NCBI RefSeq assembly: GCF_007565055.1
Contig: NC_044554.1
Location: 142,103,463 to 142,167,462, forward strand
Length of the DNA stretch: 64,000 nt
Direction of reading: 5' to 3'
Source of the DNA: Rhinopithecus roxellana
Taxonomy: Eukaryota; Chordata; Mammalia; Primates; Cercopithecidae
Shown: positions 24,601 to 35,844 of the stretch, in pieces
How the letters are laid out: the number at the start of each line of letters is the position of its first letter
Position numbering within the stretch: the first letter of the stretch is position 1
Made by a program: the position numbers and the translations under genes
The notes under the pieces: generated by a model
What the model was told of the DNA's origin: nothing
Databases searched by the model: none
The model's input: only the letters and a program-made list of their open reading frames with translations

Positions 24601-25509
24601 ATAAAAACCCTAGAAGAAAATCTAGGTAGTACCATTCAGGACATAGGCATGGGCAAGGACTTCATGTCTAAAACACCAAAAGCAATGGCAGCAAAAGCCA
24701 AAATTGACAAATGGGATCTAATTAAACTAAAGAGCTTTTGCACAGCAAAAGAAACTACCATCAGAGTGAACAGGCAACCTACAGAATGGGAGAAAATTTT
24801 TGCAATCTACTCATCTGACAAAGGGCTAATATCCAGAATCTACAAAGAACTCAAACAAATATACGAGAAAAAAACAAACAACCCCATCAAAAAGTGGGCA
24901 AAGGATATGAACAGACATTTCTCAAAAGAAGACATTCATACAGCCAACAGACACATGAAAAAATGCTCATCATCACTCGCCATCAGAGAAATGCAAATCA
25001 AAACCACAATGAGATACCATCTCACACCAGTTAGAACGGCAATCATTAAAAAATCAGGAAACAACAGGTGTTGGAGAGGATGTGGAGAAATAGGAACACT
25101 TTTACACTGTTGGTGGGATTGTAAACTAGTTCAACCATTATGGAAAACAGTATGGCGATTCCTCAAGGATCTAGAACTAGATGTACCATACGACCCAGCC
25201 ATCCCACTACTGGGTATATACCCAAAGGATTATAAATTATTCTACTACAAAGACACATGCACACGTATGTTTATTGCGGCACTATTCACAATAGCAAAGA
25301 CTTGGAATCAACCCAAATGTCCATCTGTGACAGACTGGATTAAGAAAATGTGGCACATATACACCATGGAATACTATGCAGCCATAAAAAAGGATGAGTT
25401 TGCATCCTTTGTAGGGACATGGATGCAGCTGGAAACCATCATTCTTAGCAAACTATCACAAGAACAGAAAACCAAACACCGCATGTTCTCACTCATATGT
25501 GGGAACTGA
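21683..25509 (+). pseudogene. ORF2: L1 ORF2 with frameshift, stop and D145E
   Basis: ORF2 normally encodes an endonuclease and reverse transcriptase of 1275 aa. Here the frame opens at 21683 with a complete endonuclease, but codon 145 (22115-22117) is GAA, changing the catalytic 'GDFNTPL' Asp to Glu. One A is lost from the A-run at about 22740 (5 A against 6 in the intact copy), shifting the frame. The RT region is open from 22966, then TAA at 23731-23733 replaces the GAA codon of the intact copy in 'RQEKEIKG'. The remainder, with FADD and the Cys/His knuckle, is open to 25509. Three independent lesions make it inactive in cis. Confidence 0.95.
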
Positions 25510-25730
25510 ACAATGAGGAAACTTGGACTCGGGAAGGGGAACATCACACATTGGGGCCTATCATGGGGAGGGGGGAGGGGGGAGGAATTGCATTGGGGAG
25601 TTATACATGATATAAATGATGACTTGATGGGTGCTGACGAGTTGATGGGTGCAGCACACCAACATGGCACAAGTATACATATGTAACAAACCTGCACGTT
25701 ATGCACATGTACCCTAGAACTTAAATAAAA

Positions 25731-25772
25731 AAATAAATAAATAAATAAACAGCAGGCATATACAATAAAAAA

Positions 25773-25805
<33 letters not shown>
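25731..25805 (+). repeat. Double A-rich tail with possible short 3' transduction
   Basis: The L1 ends in an (AAAT)n-type tail, then 'cagcaggcatatac', then AATAAA with more A, then TTATA and 25 A. The short non-L1 piece between two tails, ending with AATAAA, looks like a small 3' transduction acquired by read-through. The alternative is decay of one long tail. Confidence 0.45.
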
Positions 25806-26604
25806 GGTTGTGGTAGGGCCTCTTTCTTTGTTTAATCTTCCAGAAAAGTTAATTGAGACAGAATGAAAGAGAACACTATAGCCTCTGAAGTGCCTACTCT
25901 GCAATTTTCCAATTACAAACATATGTATCCATGTTTGCATATGAATTTGCACATGCAACACTCTATGTATGTATGTGTATTAATAGTTTTTTCTCTTACT
26001 AATGAGCAAACTGTGATATATCTAGATTTAAGACTTTCATTTTACTTTATTTTATAATTGTCATATTTTCCATACATCTATTAATTTGGTGCACATTTGA
26101 AATGTTCTGCCAAATTTTCATTAATAGGAAAACTGAAATTGCTTTCTGGCCATTTTTGGTGAAGGAAAAAGGATGAAGCCTGATCAGTAATATTCACAGT
26201 CACTGACAGGACAACTCAAACATCCAGACACTATTCACTTGCCTCTCCATCCAAGAAGCCAGCATTACTTACTGTACCCTTTCTAGTGATTTGCTCCATC
26301 CTACAGTTACTAGATATAATCTAGTGGCATATTTTTCTATTAAGTTAATAATGCTCATAATATCACCACACTAAGTCTGCCTATGCAATGGGAAAGTAAC
26401 AGGCCTGCCTCAAAAATATCGGGAGTTTCACTCCAGACTCCTGGAGCCAATAAAGCAAATATCATAATAAAATTAGTCACATGAAATTTTTTATTTCCCA
26501 TGGCATGTAAAAGTCATATTTACATATTATCATCCATTAAGTGCACAATAGCATTATGACTAAAAAATAATGTATATATCTTAAATTAAAACTGTGTATT
26601 ACTA
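25806..26604. other. No recognised feature
   Basis: AT-rich unique-looking DNA between the L1 and the Tigger element. A donor-like site near 26271 on the minus strand lacks a good acceptor. Confidence 0.4.
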
Positions 26605-26639
26605 AAAATCCTAATGACCGTCTGAGCCTTTAGTGAGTC

Positions 26640-28298
26640 CTAATCTTTTTGCTGGTGTAATGGCTGCTGACTGTTCACAGTGGTGGTTGCTGAAGGTTGG
26701 GTGGATGTGGCAATTTCTTAAAATAAGACAACAACATAGTTTGCCGCCTAGCGTGATCCTTCTTTTCGCAAAAAAATTTCTCTGTAGCATGGGATGCTGT
26801 TTGATAGCATTTGACCCACAGCAGAATTTCTTTCAAAGTTGGACTTAATCTTTTCAAACCCTGCCACTGTTTTATCAACTAAGTTTATATAATATTGTAA
26901 ATCCTTTATTGTCATTTCAACAAAGTTCACAGTATCTTCACCAGAAGTAGATTCCATCTCAAGAAACCACTTTCTGTTTGCTAATCCATAAGAAGCAACT
27001 CCTCATCCGTCTAAGTTTTATGAAATTGCAGCAATTTAGTCATATGTTCAGACTCTACTTCTCTTCTCTTGCTATTGCCACCACATCAGCAGTTACTTCC
27101 CCCGTTGAAGTCACATCCCTCCAAGCCTTCCATGAGGGTTGGATTATGACCCCCCATGAATCATGAATGTTCCTAATGGCAACTAACAGGGTGAATCCTT
27201 TCCAGATGGTTTTCAATTTACTTTGCTCAGATCCATCAGAGGAATCTATCTAGGACAGTGATAGCCTTACACAAGGTATTTCTTCAAACATAAGACATGA
27301 AAATCTATATGACTCCTTGATTTATAAGCTGATGAATAAACGTTGTGTTAGCAGATATAAAGTAACATTAATTTTCTTATACTCCATCAAAGATCTTGGG
27401 TAACTACATTGTCAATAAGCAGTAATATTTTGAAAGGAATCTTTCTTTCTGAGCATTAAGTCTCAAAAGTGGGCTTAAAATATTCAGTAAACCATGACAT
27501 AAACAGATGTGCTGTCATTCAGGTTTTGTTCTTCCATTTACAGAGCACAGACAGAGAGTAGATTTAGCATAATTCCTAAGGGTCCTAGGATTTTAGGAAT
27601 GGTAAGTGAGCACTGCCTTCAACTGAAAGTCACTAGCTGCATTAGCTCCTAACAAGTGTCAGTTTATTATTTAAAGCCAGGCATTGACCTCTCCTCTCTG
27701 TCCATAAAAGCCCTAACTACCATGTTTTTCCATTAGAAGGCTATCTCATCTACACTGAAAAATCTGTCATTTAGCACTGCTATGTTCATCAATTACCTCA
27801 GCTAGATCTTCTGGATAACTCAGTGCGGCCTCAACATCAGCACGTGCTGCTTCACCTTGCACTTCTCTGTTAGGAAGACAATGCTTTCTTTTTAAACCAC
27901 ATGAATAAACTTCTACTAGCTTCACACTCTTCTTCTGTAACTTCTTCACTTTCTGCAGCCTTCACAGAATTGAAGGGAATTAGGGACTTACTCTAAATTA
28001 GGTTTGGTAGCTTTTGATTGGCCGGGCGCGGTGGCTCAAGCCTGTAATCCCAGCACTTTGGGAGGCCGAAACGGGCGGATCACGAGGTCAGGAGATCGAG
28101 ACCATCCTGGCTAACACAGTGAAACCCCGTCTCTACTAAAAATACAAAAACTAGCCGGGCGAGGTGGCGGGCGCCTGTAGTCCCAGCTACTCGGGAGGCT
28201 GAGGCGGGAGAATGGCGCAAACCCGGGAGGCGGAGCTTGCAGTGAGCTGAGATCGGGCCACTGCACTCCAGTCCGGGCGACAGAGCGAGACTCCGCCT

Positions 28299-28342
<44 letters not shown>

Positions 28343-28400
28343 AAGTGACAGGCACAGGACTCTTTCTTTCATTGAACACATAGGGGTCATTGTAGGGTTA
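26640..28400 (-). pseudogene. Tigger1 transposase remnant
   Basis: Short open pieces keep pogo/CENP-B-like transposase text, the clearest at 27767-27949 with 'VQGEAARADVEAALSYPEDL' and 'EVIDEHSSAK', the part before the DDE catalytic domain. Stops and frameshifts break every segment, and a deletion plus an Alu remove much of the DNA-binding region. Human genes of the TIGD family derive from this transposase type; this copy shows no sign of preservation. Confidence 0.75.
28021..28340 (+). mobile_element. Young AluY (YR-like) inside Tigger1
   Basis: Nearly consensus full-length Alu from GGCCGGGCGCGGTGGCTC to 'gactccgcctc', followed by 38 or more A. 'ctcaagcctgtaatcc', 'gcgaggtggcgggcgcc' and 'cactccagtccgggcgac' fit cercopithecid AluYR copies. 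It interrupts Tigger1 between 'agcttttgatt' and 'aaagtgacagg', which are almost adjacent in the Tigger consensus. I see no target-site duplication. Confidence 0.95.
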
Positions 28401-28790
28401 TTAATTGGCCTGATTTCAATATTGTTTTATTTCAGGGAATAGGGAGTCTCAAAGAGAAGGATAGAGATGAGGAAACAGTCAAAAGAGCAATCAGAACACA
28501 CACAGCATTTATCAGTTAAGCTGGCCATCTTATACAGATGTGATTTGCAGGGTTCCAACACAATAATAGTAATATCAGTGATCACTGATCATAGACTACC
28601 ATAGCAGATATAATAAAGATGAAAAAGTTTAAAATATTGTGAGAATTACCAAAATGTGATAGAGACAGGAAGTGAGCATACACTGTGGGAAAAATGGTAC
28701 CAATAGACTTGCCAGACACAGGGTTGCCACAAAACTTCGATTTGTAAAACATGTACCTTCAGAGCGCAATAAGCTGAAATATGCCTACGT

Positions 28791-29102
28791 TCAAGTATTA
28801 CAAAGGGATAATGTTCTGATTTAGTAAACATTTTACAATATTTTAGCACATAGGCTTTTAATTCTATTTTCAAACTAGTTGTGAGAGACATGTACACAAT
28901 AACTAAAGGATTATTTATCTTTTCTCTTAGCTTGGTACATGAACAACAGATAGCGAGACAATTCTGGCATTCACTGGGACACATGACATGGAACTCAATA
29001 GAAGTCAAGAGAAAACTAAATCAAATATTTACAGAGGCAATAGAAAGGCCTCAGATTGAGATACAATAGCAATGAACAGAAGAACTAACAGTTCAAAACT
29101 TA
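28791..29102. other. No recognised feature
   Basis: AT-rich DNA between Tigger1 and an AluJ. Nothing supported. Confidence 0.4.
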
Positions 29103-29392
29103 GGGCTAAGCACAGTGGCTCATGACCATAATCCCAGCACTTTGGAAGGCAGGAGCATTGCTTGAGGCCGGGAGTTCATGACTAGCCTGAGCAACAAAGT
29201 GAGACCCATCTCTACAAAAAATAGAGAAAAAAAAAATTAGCCAAATGTGGCAGCATACACCTGTAGCCTCAGCTACTCAACAGGCTGAGCTGGAGGCATC
29301 ACTTGAGCACAAAAGGTTGAGTCTGCAGTGAGCCAATGGATTGCATGCCACTGCAATCCAGCATGGGCAAAAGAGTGAGGCTCTAACTCAAA
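29103..29392 (+). mobile_element. AluJ, plus strand, decayed
   Basis: Dimeric Alu from 'gggctaagcacagtggctc' to 'gaggctctaactcaaaat', with an internal A-run near 29228 and many substitutions. Confidence 0.85.
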
Positions 29393-29635
29393 ATATAATT
29401 TTAAGAGACCTAGGGGCCTGTCTGTGTGCGTTTGGTGGAGGGGGACAAAGAGAGAAACATAGAAGGAAAACTCATAGGTGGCAGATTCCAAGTTGGGTGC
29501 CTGTATAGCCACAGCTATACTACCATTAAGAAAAGAAGTCAACTTACAGAGAATGTGCTTCTGTGACAGATCTGATAGGCTAAATTTGAGAGGGGAGAAC
29601 TCCAATGGAAATATCTAATAAAATGTTGGGAAATA
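29393..29635. other. Unassigned, ending in the left target-site duplication of the next L1
   Basis: No feature is recognised in the body. Bases 29620-29635 (AAAATGTTGGGAAATA) are the left target-site duplication of the L1 that follows. Confidence 0.5.
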
Positions 29636-30769
29636 GTGAGACAACTCAAGATGGCTGAATAGGAACAGCTCCCATCTCCAGCCCCCGGCGAGATCCACGC
29701 AGAAGGCAGGCGATTTCTGCATTTCCAACTGAGGTACCTGGTTCATCTCCCTGGGACTGGTTAGACAGTGGGGGCAGCCCACGGAGGGCGATCCAAAGCA
29801 GGGTGGGGCGTTGCCTCACTCGGGAAGCACAAGGGGTCCAGAGATTTCCCTTTCCTAGCCAAGGGAAGCTATGACAGACTGTACTGGGAGGAATAGTACC
29901 TTCCTGCCCAGATACTGTGCTTTTCCCAAGGTCTTTGCAACTGGCAGACCCAGAGACTCCCTCCAATGACTGGCTCAGTAGGACCCACACCCACAGAGTC
30001 CAGCAGGTGAAGATCTATTGGCTTGAAATTCTCGCTGCCAGTGCAGCAATCTGAGATCAACTTGGAATGCTCCAGCTTGGTGTGGGGAAGGGCGTCCACC
30101 ATTGCTGAGGCTTAAGCAGGCAGTTTTATGCTTACAGTATAAACAAAGCTACCGGGCAGTTCGAACTGGGTGGAACCCACCAGAGCTCAGCAAGGCCGAC
30201 TGCCTCTCTAGATTCCACCTCTGTGGGCAGGGCATCTCTGAACAAAGGCAGCAGCCCTAGTCAGGGACTTATAAATAAAACCCCCATCTCCCTGGGACAC
30301 AGCACCTGGGGGAAGGGGCAGCTGTGGGCACAGCTTCAGCAGACTTAAACGTCCCTGCCTGATGGCTCTGAAGAGAGCAGTGGTTCTCCCAGCACAGCAT
30401 TCGAGCTCTGATAATGGACAGACTGCCTCCTCAAGTGGGTCCCTGACCCCTGTTTAGCCTGACTGGGAGATACCTCATACAGGAGAGCTCTGGCTGACAT
30501 CTGATGGGTGCCCCTCTGGTACAAAGCTTCCAGAGGAAGGATCAAACAGCAATAGTTGCTGTCCTGCAGCCTCTGCTGATCATACCCAGGCAAACAGGGT
30601 CAGGAGTAGACTTCCAGCAAACTCCAACAGACCTGCAGCTGAGGGGCCTGTCAGAAGGAAAACTAACCAACAGAAAAGATAGCATCAACATTAACAAAAA
30701 GGATATCCACACAAAAATCCCATCCGGAGGTCACCAACATCAAGACCAGAGGTAGACAAAAACACAAAG

Positions 30770-31001
30770 ATGGAGAGAAGCCAGCACAGAAAGGCTGAAA
30801 AGCCCAAAAACCAGAATGCCTCTTCTCCTCCAAAGGATCACAGCTCCTCGCCAGCAAGGGAACAAAACTGGACGCAGAATGAGTTTGACAAACTGACAGA
30901 AGTAGGCTTCAGAAGGTGAGTAATAACAAACTCCTCCAAGCTAAGGAAGTATGTTCTAACCCAACACAAGGATACTAAGAACCTTCAAAAAAGGTAGGAC
31001 G
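30770..31001 (+). pseudogene. ORF1: L1 ORF1 start, truncated
   Basis: An ATG at 30770 begins 'MERSQHRKAEKPKNQN', an ORF1-type N-terminus, open for about 49 codons until a TGA at about 30917 in 'GFRR-stop'. ORF1-like text continues in other frames to 31001, where an Alu begins. The coiled coil, RNA-recognition and C-terminal domains are all missing. Confidence 0.8.
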
Positions 31002-31250
31002 GGACGGGCGCAGTGTCTCATGCCTGTAATCCCAGCACTTTGGGAGGCCAAGGCAGGAGGATCACGAGGTCAGGAGATCAAGCCCATCCTAGCTAACACA
31101 GTGAAACCCCGTCTCTACTAAATATACAAAAAAATTAGCTGGGTGTGGTGGCGGGTGCCTGTAGTCCCAGCGACTTGGGAGGCTGAGGCAGGAGAATGGC
31201 GAGAACCTGGGAGGCAGAGCTTGCAGTGAGCTGATATCACACCACTGCAC
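31002..31250 (+). mobile_element. AluY, plus strand, 3' end cut off
   Basis: Starts 'ggacgggcgcagtgtctc' and follows AluY through both monomers to 'caccactgcactg', where it stops dead. The last roughly 40 bases and the A-tail are absent and reversed L1 sequence begins at 31251. The lost end marks the breakpoint of the next insertion. Confidence 0.9.
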
Positions 31251-33206
31251 TGTTATTGGTCTATTCAAGGATTCAACTTCTTCCTGGTTTAGTCTTGGGA
31301 GGGTGTATGTGTCCAGGAATTTATCCATTTCTTCTAGATTTTCTAATTTATTTGTGTAGAGGTGTTTATAGTATTCTCTGATGGTAGTTTGTATTTCTGT
31401 GGGGTCGGTGGTGATATCCCCTTTATCATCTTTTATTGCGTCTATTTGATTCTTCTCTCTTTCCTTATTAGTCTTGCTAGCGTTCTATCAATTTTGTTGA
31501 CCTTTTCAAAAAACCAGGTCCTGGATTAATTGAGTTTTTGAAGAGTTTTTTGTATCACTATCTCCTTCAGTTCTGCTCTGATCTTAGTTATTTCTTGCCT
31601 TCTGCTAGCTTTTCAATGTGCTTGCTCTTGCTTCTCTAGTTCTTTTAATTGTGATGTTGGGGTGCCGATTTTAGATCTTTCCTGCTTTCTCTTGTGGGCA
31701 TTTAGTACTATAAATTTCCCTCTACACACTGCTTTAAAAATGTACCAGAGATTCTGGCCTGTGGTATCTTTGTTCTCATTGGTTTCAAAGAACATCTTAA
31801 TTTCTGCCTTCATTTCATTATTTACCCAGTAATTACTCAGAAGCAGGTTGAACAGTTTCCATGTAGTTGTGCAGTTCTGAATGAGTTTCTTAATCCTGAG
31901 TTCTAATTTGACTACACTGTGGAATGAGACACAGTTTGTTATGATTTCTGTTCTTTTACATTTGCTGAGGAGTGCTTTACTTGCAACTATGTGGTCAGTT
32001 TTAGAGTAAGTGTCATGTGGTGCTGAGAAGAATATATATTCTGTTGATTTGGGGTGGAGAGTTCTGTAGATGTCTATTAGTTCCGTTTGTTGCAGAGCTG
32101 TGTTTCAGTTAGGCGATACTATTCAGGACATAGGCATGGGCAAGGACTTCATGACTCAAACATCAAAAGCAATGGCAACAAAAGTCAAAATAGACAAATG
32201 GGATCTAATTAAACTAAAGAGCTTCTGCACAGCAAAAGAAACTACCAGTAGAGTGAACAGGCAACCTACTGAATGGTAGAAAATTTTTGCAATCTACTCA
32301 TCTGACAAAGAGCTAATATCCGGAATCTACCAAGAACTTAAACAAATTTAAAAGAAAAAATCAAGCAACCCCATCGAAAAGTGGGCAAAGAATATGAACA
32401 GATACTTCTCAAAAGAAATTTATGCAGCCAACAGACACATGAAAAAATGCTCATCATTACTCACCATCAGAGAAATGCAAATCAAAACCACAAGGAGATA
32501 CCATCTCACACGAGTTAGAATGGCAATCATTAGAAAGTCAGGAAACAACAGGTGTTGGAGAGGATGTGGAGAAATAGGAACACTTTTACACTGTTGGTGG
32601 GAGTGTAAACTAGTTCAACCATTGTGGAAGACAGTGTGGCGATTCCTCAAGGATCTAGAACTAGAAATACCATTTAACACAGCAAATCCATTACTGGGTA
32701 TATACCCAAAGGTTTATAAATCATGCTACTATAAAGACACATGCACACATATGTTTATTGTGGCACTATTCACAATAGCAAAGACTTGGAACCAACCCAA
32801 ATGTCCATCAATGATAGACTGGATTAAGAAAATGTGGCACATACACACCATGGAATACTATGCAGCCATAAAAAAGATGAGTTCTTGTCCTTTGTAGGGA
32901 CATGGATGAAACTGGAAACCATTATTCTGAGCAAACTACTGCAAGGACAGAAAACCAAACACTGCATGTTCTCACTCATAGGAGGGAATTGAACAATGAG
33001 AACATTTAAACAAGGGTGGGGAACATCATACACTGGGGCCTGTAGTGCAGTGGGGGGAGGAGGAAGGGGGGAGGGGGGAGGGATAGCGTTAGGAGAAATA
33101 CCTAATATAAACGATGAGTTAATGGGTGCAGCACACCAATATGGCACATGTATACATATGTAAAAACCCTGCATGTTGTGCACATGTACCCTAGAACTTA
33201 AAGTAT
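31251..33206 (+). mobile_element. 5'-inverted (twin-primed) L1 insertion
   Basis: 31251-32110 is antisense ORF2, running from about codon 455 back to about codon 178. At 32110/32111 the sequence switches to sense ORF2 at about codon 985 and continues through the C-terminus and 3' UTR to 'cctagaacttaaagtat' at 33206. This order (inverted upstream piece, then sense 3' piece) is the signature of twin priming. Both outer junctions lie inside other transposons, and no target-site duplication is visible. Sense ORF2 is open at 32394-32897, including a Cys/His knuckle. Confidence 0.9.
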
Positions 33207-33320
33207 GAGGAAGAGAGGAAGAGAGGGACGGAAAGAGGGAAGAAGAGAGGGAGGGAGGGAGGGGAAGAGGAAAGGAGGGAGAGAGGAAGAGAGGGAGGGA
33301 GGGAAGGAGGGAAGGAAAAA
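33207..33320 (+). repeat. GA-rich (GGAA/GGGA)n tract in place of an A-tail
   Basis: About 110 bases of almost pure purine begin directly after the L1 3' end where a poly(A) tail is expected. The likely origin is an A-tail that mutated and expanded as a microsatellite. Confidence 0.9.
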
Positions 33321-34416
33321 AAACTGGCACAAGACAAGGATGCCCCCTCTCATCACTCCTATTCAACATAGTATTGGAAGTTCTGGCTAGGGCAATCAGG
33401 CAAAAGAAAGAAAGAAAGGGTATTCAGTTAGGAAAAGAGGAAGTCAAAGTGTCCCTGTTTGCAGATGACATGATTGTATATTTAGAAAATCCCATCATCT
33501 CAGCCCAGAATCTCCTTCAGCTGATAAGCAACTTCAGCAAAGTCTCAGGATACAAAATCAATGTGCAAAAATCACAAAGCATTCCTATACACCAGTAACA
33601 GACAAATGGAGAGCCAAATCATGAGTTAACTCCCATTCGCAATTGCTACAAAGAGAATAACATACCTAGGAATCCAACTTACAAGGCATGTGAAAGACCT
33701 TTTCAAAAAGAACTACAAACCACTGCTCAAGGAAATAAAAGAGGACACAAACAATTGGAAGAACATTCCATGCTCATGCACAGGAAAAATCAATATTGTG
33801 AAAATGGTCATACTGCCCAAAGTAATTTATAGATTCAATGGTATCCCTATCAAGCTACCACTGACTTTCTTCACAGAATTGGAAAAAAACTACTTTAAAG
33901 TTCATATGGAACCAAAAACGAGCCTGCATTGCCAAGACAATCCTAAGCAAAAAGAACAAAGCTGGAGGCATCACACTACCTGACTTCAAACTATACTACA
34001 AGGCTACAGTAACCAAAACAGCATGGTACTGGTACCAAAACAGAGATCTATAGTCCAATGGAACAGAACAGAGGTCTCAGAAATACACCCGACATCTACA
34101 ACCATCTCATCTTTGACAAATCTGACAAAAACAAGCAATGAGAAAAGGATTCCCTATTTAATAAATGGTGCTAGGAAAACTGGCTAACCACATGCAGAAA
34201 GCTAAAACTGGATCCCTTCCTTACACCTTATACAAAAATTAACTCAAGATGGATTAAAGACTTAAACCTAAAACCATAAAAACCCTAGAAGAAAACATAG
34301 GTAATACCATTCAGGACATAGGGATAGCCAAAGTCTTCATGATTAAAACACCAAAAGCAATGGCAACAAAAGCCAAAATTGACAAATGGGATCTAATTAA
34401 ACGAAAGAGCTTCTGC

Positions 34417-34482
<66 letters not shown>

Positions 34483-35212
34483 ATCATCAGAGTGAATAGG
34501 CCACCTACAGTATGGGAGAAAATGTTTGCAATTTATCCATCTGACAAAGGTCGAATATCCAGAATATACAAGGGATATAAACAAATTTACAAGAAAAAAA
34601 CAACTTCATCAAAAAATGGGCAAAGGATATGAACAGACACTTCTCAAAAGAAGACATTTATGCAGCCAAGAAACACATGAAAAAATGCTCATCATCACTG
34701 GTCATTAGAGAAATGCAAATCAAAATCAAAATGAGATACCATCTCACACCAGTTAGAATGGCAATCATTAAAAAGTCAGGAAACAACAGATGCTGGAGAA
34801 GATGTGGAGAAATTGGAATGCTTTTATACTGCTGGTGCCATTGTGGAAGACAGTGTGGTGACTCCTCAAGAATCTAGAACCAGAAATACCATTAGACTCA
34901 GCAATCCCATTACTGGGTATATACCCAAAGGATTATAAATCATTCTACAATAAAGATACATGCACACATATGTTTATTGCAGCACTGTTCACAATAGCAA
35001 AGTCTTGGAATCAACCCAAATGCCCATCAATGATAGACTGGATAAAGAAAATGTGGCACATATACACCATGGAATACTATGCAGACATAAAAAAGGATGC
35101 GTTCATATCCCTTGCAGGGACATACATGAAAATGGAAACCATCATTCTCAGCAAACTAACACAAGAACAGAAAACCAAACACCACATGTTCTCCCTCATA
35201 AGTGGGAGTTGA
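33318..35212 (+). pseudogene. ORF2: L1 ORF2 3' part, decayed
   Basis: Resumes in the RT domain at 'TGTRQGCP'-like text, with the FADD motif in the open piece 33374-33598. It then breaks repeatedly: frameshift near 33600, further pieces at 33690-33983, 34339-34632, 34629-34877 and 34970-35212. The Cys/His region near 34780-34830 is damaged. A pure 59-A run interrupts it at 34422-34480. No function is possible. Confidence 0.85.
34422..34480 (+). repeat. 59-base pure A run inside ORF2
   Basis: Other L1 copies in the window have 'gcaaaagaaactac' here. This copy has 59 uninterrupted A between 'gcacagc' and 'ctatcatcag'. It could be replication slippage on the A-rich word, a pure-tail insertion, or an assembly effect. 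Confidence 0.95.
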
Positions 35213-35544
35213 GCAATGAGAACACATGGACATAGGGAGGGGAGCATCACACACTGGGGCCTGTCAGGGGGTGGGGGACTCGGGGAGGAATAGCATTAGA
35301 AGAAATACTGAATGTAAATGAGAGGTTGATGGATGTAGCAAACCAACATGGCACATGTATACCTATGTAATAAACTTGCACGTTGTGCACATGTACCTCA
35401 GAACTTAGAGTATAATTAAAAAAAAAAATGTTGGGAAATACTTGGCTGAAACTTAGGAATAAGATTAGAGCTGTGGAAGTTAATTTGGAGTCATCTCATC
35501 CAGAGACAAAATAAAGAAGACCAGACTATTAAATAGAACTAACC

Positions 35545-35745
35545 TCACATGCCTGCTCAGGGCCTAGCACTGTGATAGAAACTACATTTTGCATTCACTC
35601 ACTTTCATCCTTAAAACAACTTAAGAAGTAGAGTTACTAGCCTTGTTTCTACATCGAGGAAACCAAATCTCAGAACAATTAAGTAACTAGACCAAGAAAC
35701 AAGTGTTCTGAGTTCAAAGCCTCTGTTATTTGCACTATATTGGAC
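35545..35745 (-). mobile_element. MIR SINE
   Basis: Reverse-strand MIR order: 'cagggcctagcactgtga', 'tcatccttaaaacaact', 'gaggaaaccaaatctcag', 'attaagtaactagacc', then 'gttctgagttcaaagcct'. Confidence 0.7.
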
Positions 35746-35844
35746 AGTCTCATCAGCATATCTGGAAACATGGGAAAATGAAATTTCTAAGCAAGGAAAT
35801 GTGGAGAGACGAATAAAAGGCCAAACATAGAGCTTTGAACTTAC

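Larger units (their letters stand above)
19586..25780 (+). mobile_element. Young full-length L1, plus strand, coding frames broken
   Basis: About 6.2 kb with all L1 parts. The 5' UTR is 19586-20603, ORF1 20604-21619, ORF2 21683-25509, and the 3' UTR with its G-rich tract (25565-25584) reaches about 25730. The 5' end starts at AGATGGC, about a dozen bases inside the usual start, and abuts 29 A (19557-19585). The 3' end has two A-rich tails separated by 'cagcaggcatatac', followed by TTATA and 25 A (25781-25805). The A-runs on both sides, each next to a TTATA word, probably are the target-site duplication. Close similarity to the intact copy at 52-58 kb marks it as young and of the same Old World monkey L1 lineage. 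Confidence 0.95.
26605..28790 (-). mobile_element. Tigger1 (TcMar-Tigger) DNA transposon, minus strand
   Basis: The sequence follows a Tigger1 consensus in reverse. It runs from the transposase C-terminal region (26610-27200, e.g. 'tttatcaactaagtttat'), through the catalytic part (27200-27780), to the N-terminal region (27770-28400), 5' UTR and terminal repeat ('gagcgcaataagctgaaat' at about 28762-28780). An internal deletion removes the segment before 28000, and an AluY is inserted at 28021-28340. It is a fossil of a pogo-like cut-and-paste transposon. Confidence 0.85.
29636..35425 (+). mobile_element. Older L1 (host element), plus strand, disrupted
   Basis: One L1 insertion in two parts: 29636-31001 (5' UTR and start of ORF1) and about 33318-35425 (ORF2 from mid reverse transcriptase to the 3' end). 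The outer ends carry matching duplications, AAATGTTGGGAAATA at 29621-29635 and 35426-35440, so both parts belong to one event. Everything between ORF1 codon about 75 and ORF2 codon about 640 is gone, replaced by an Alu and a second, 5'-inverted L1. The 5' UTR starts 'caactcaagatggctgaa'. Divergence from the young L1s suggests an L1PA-era element. Confidence 0.9.
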
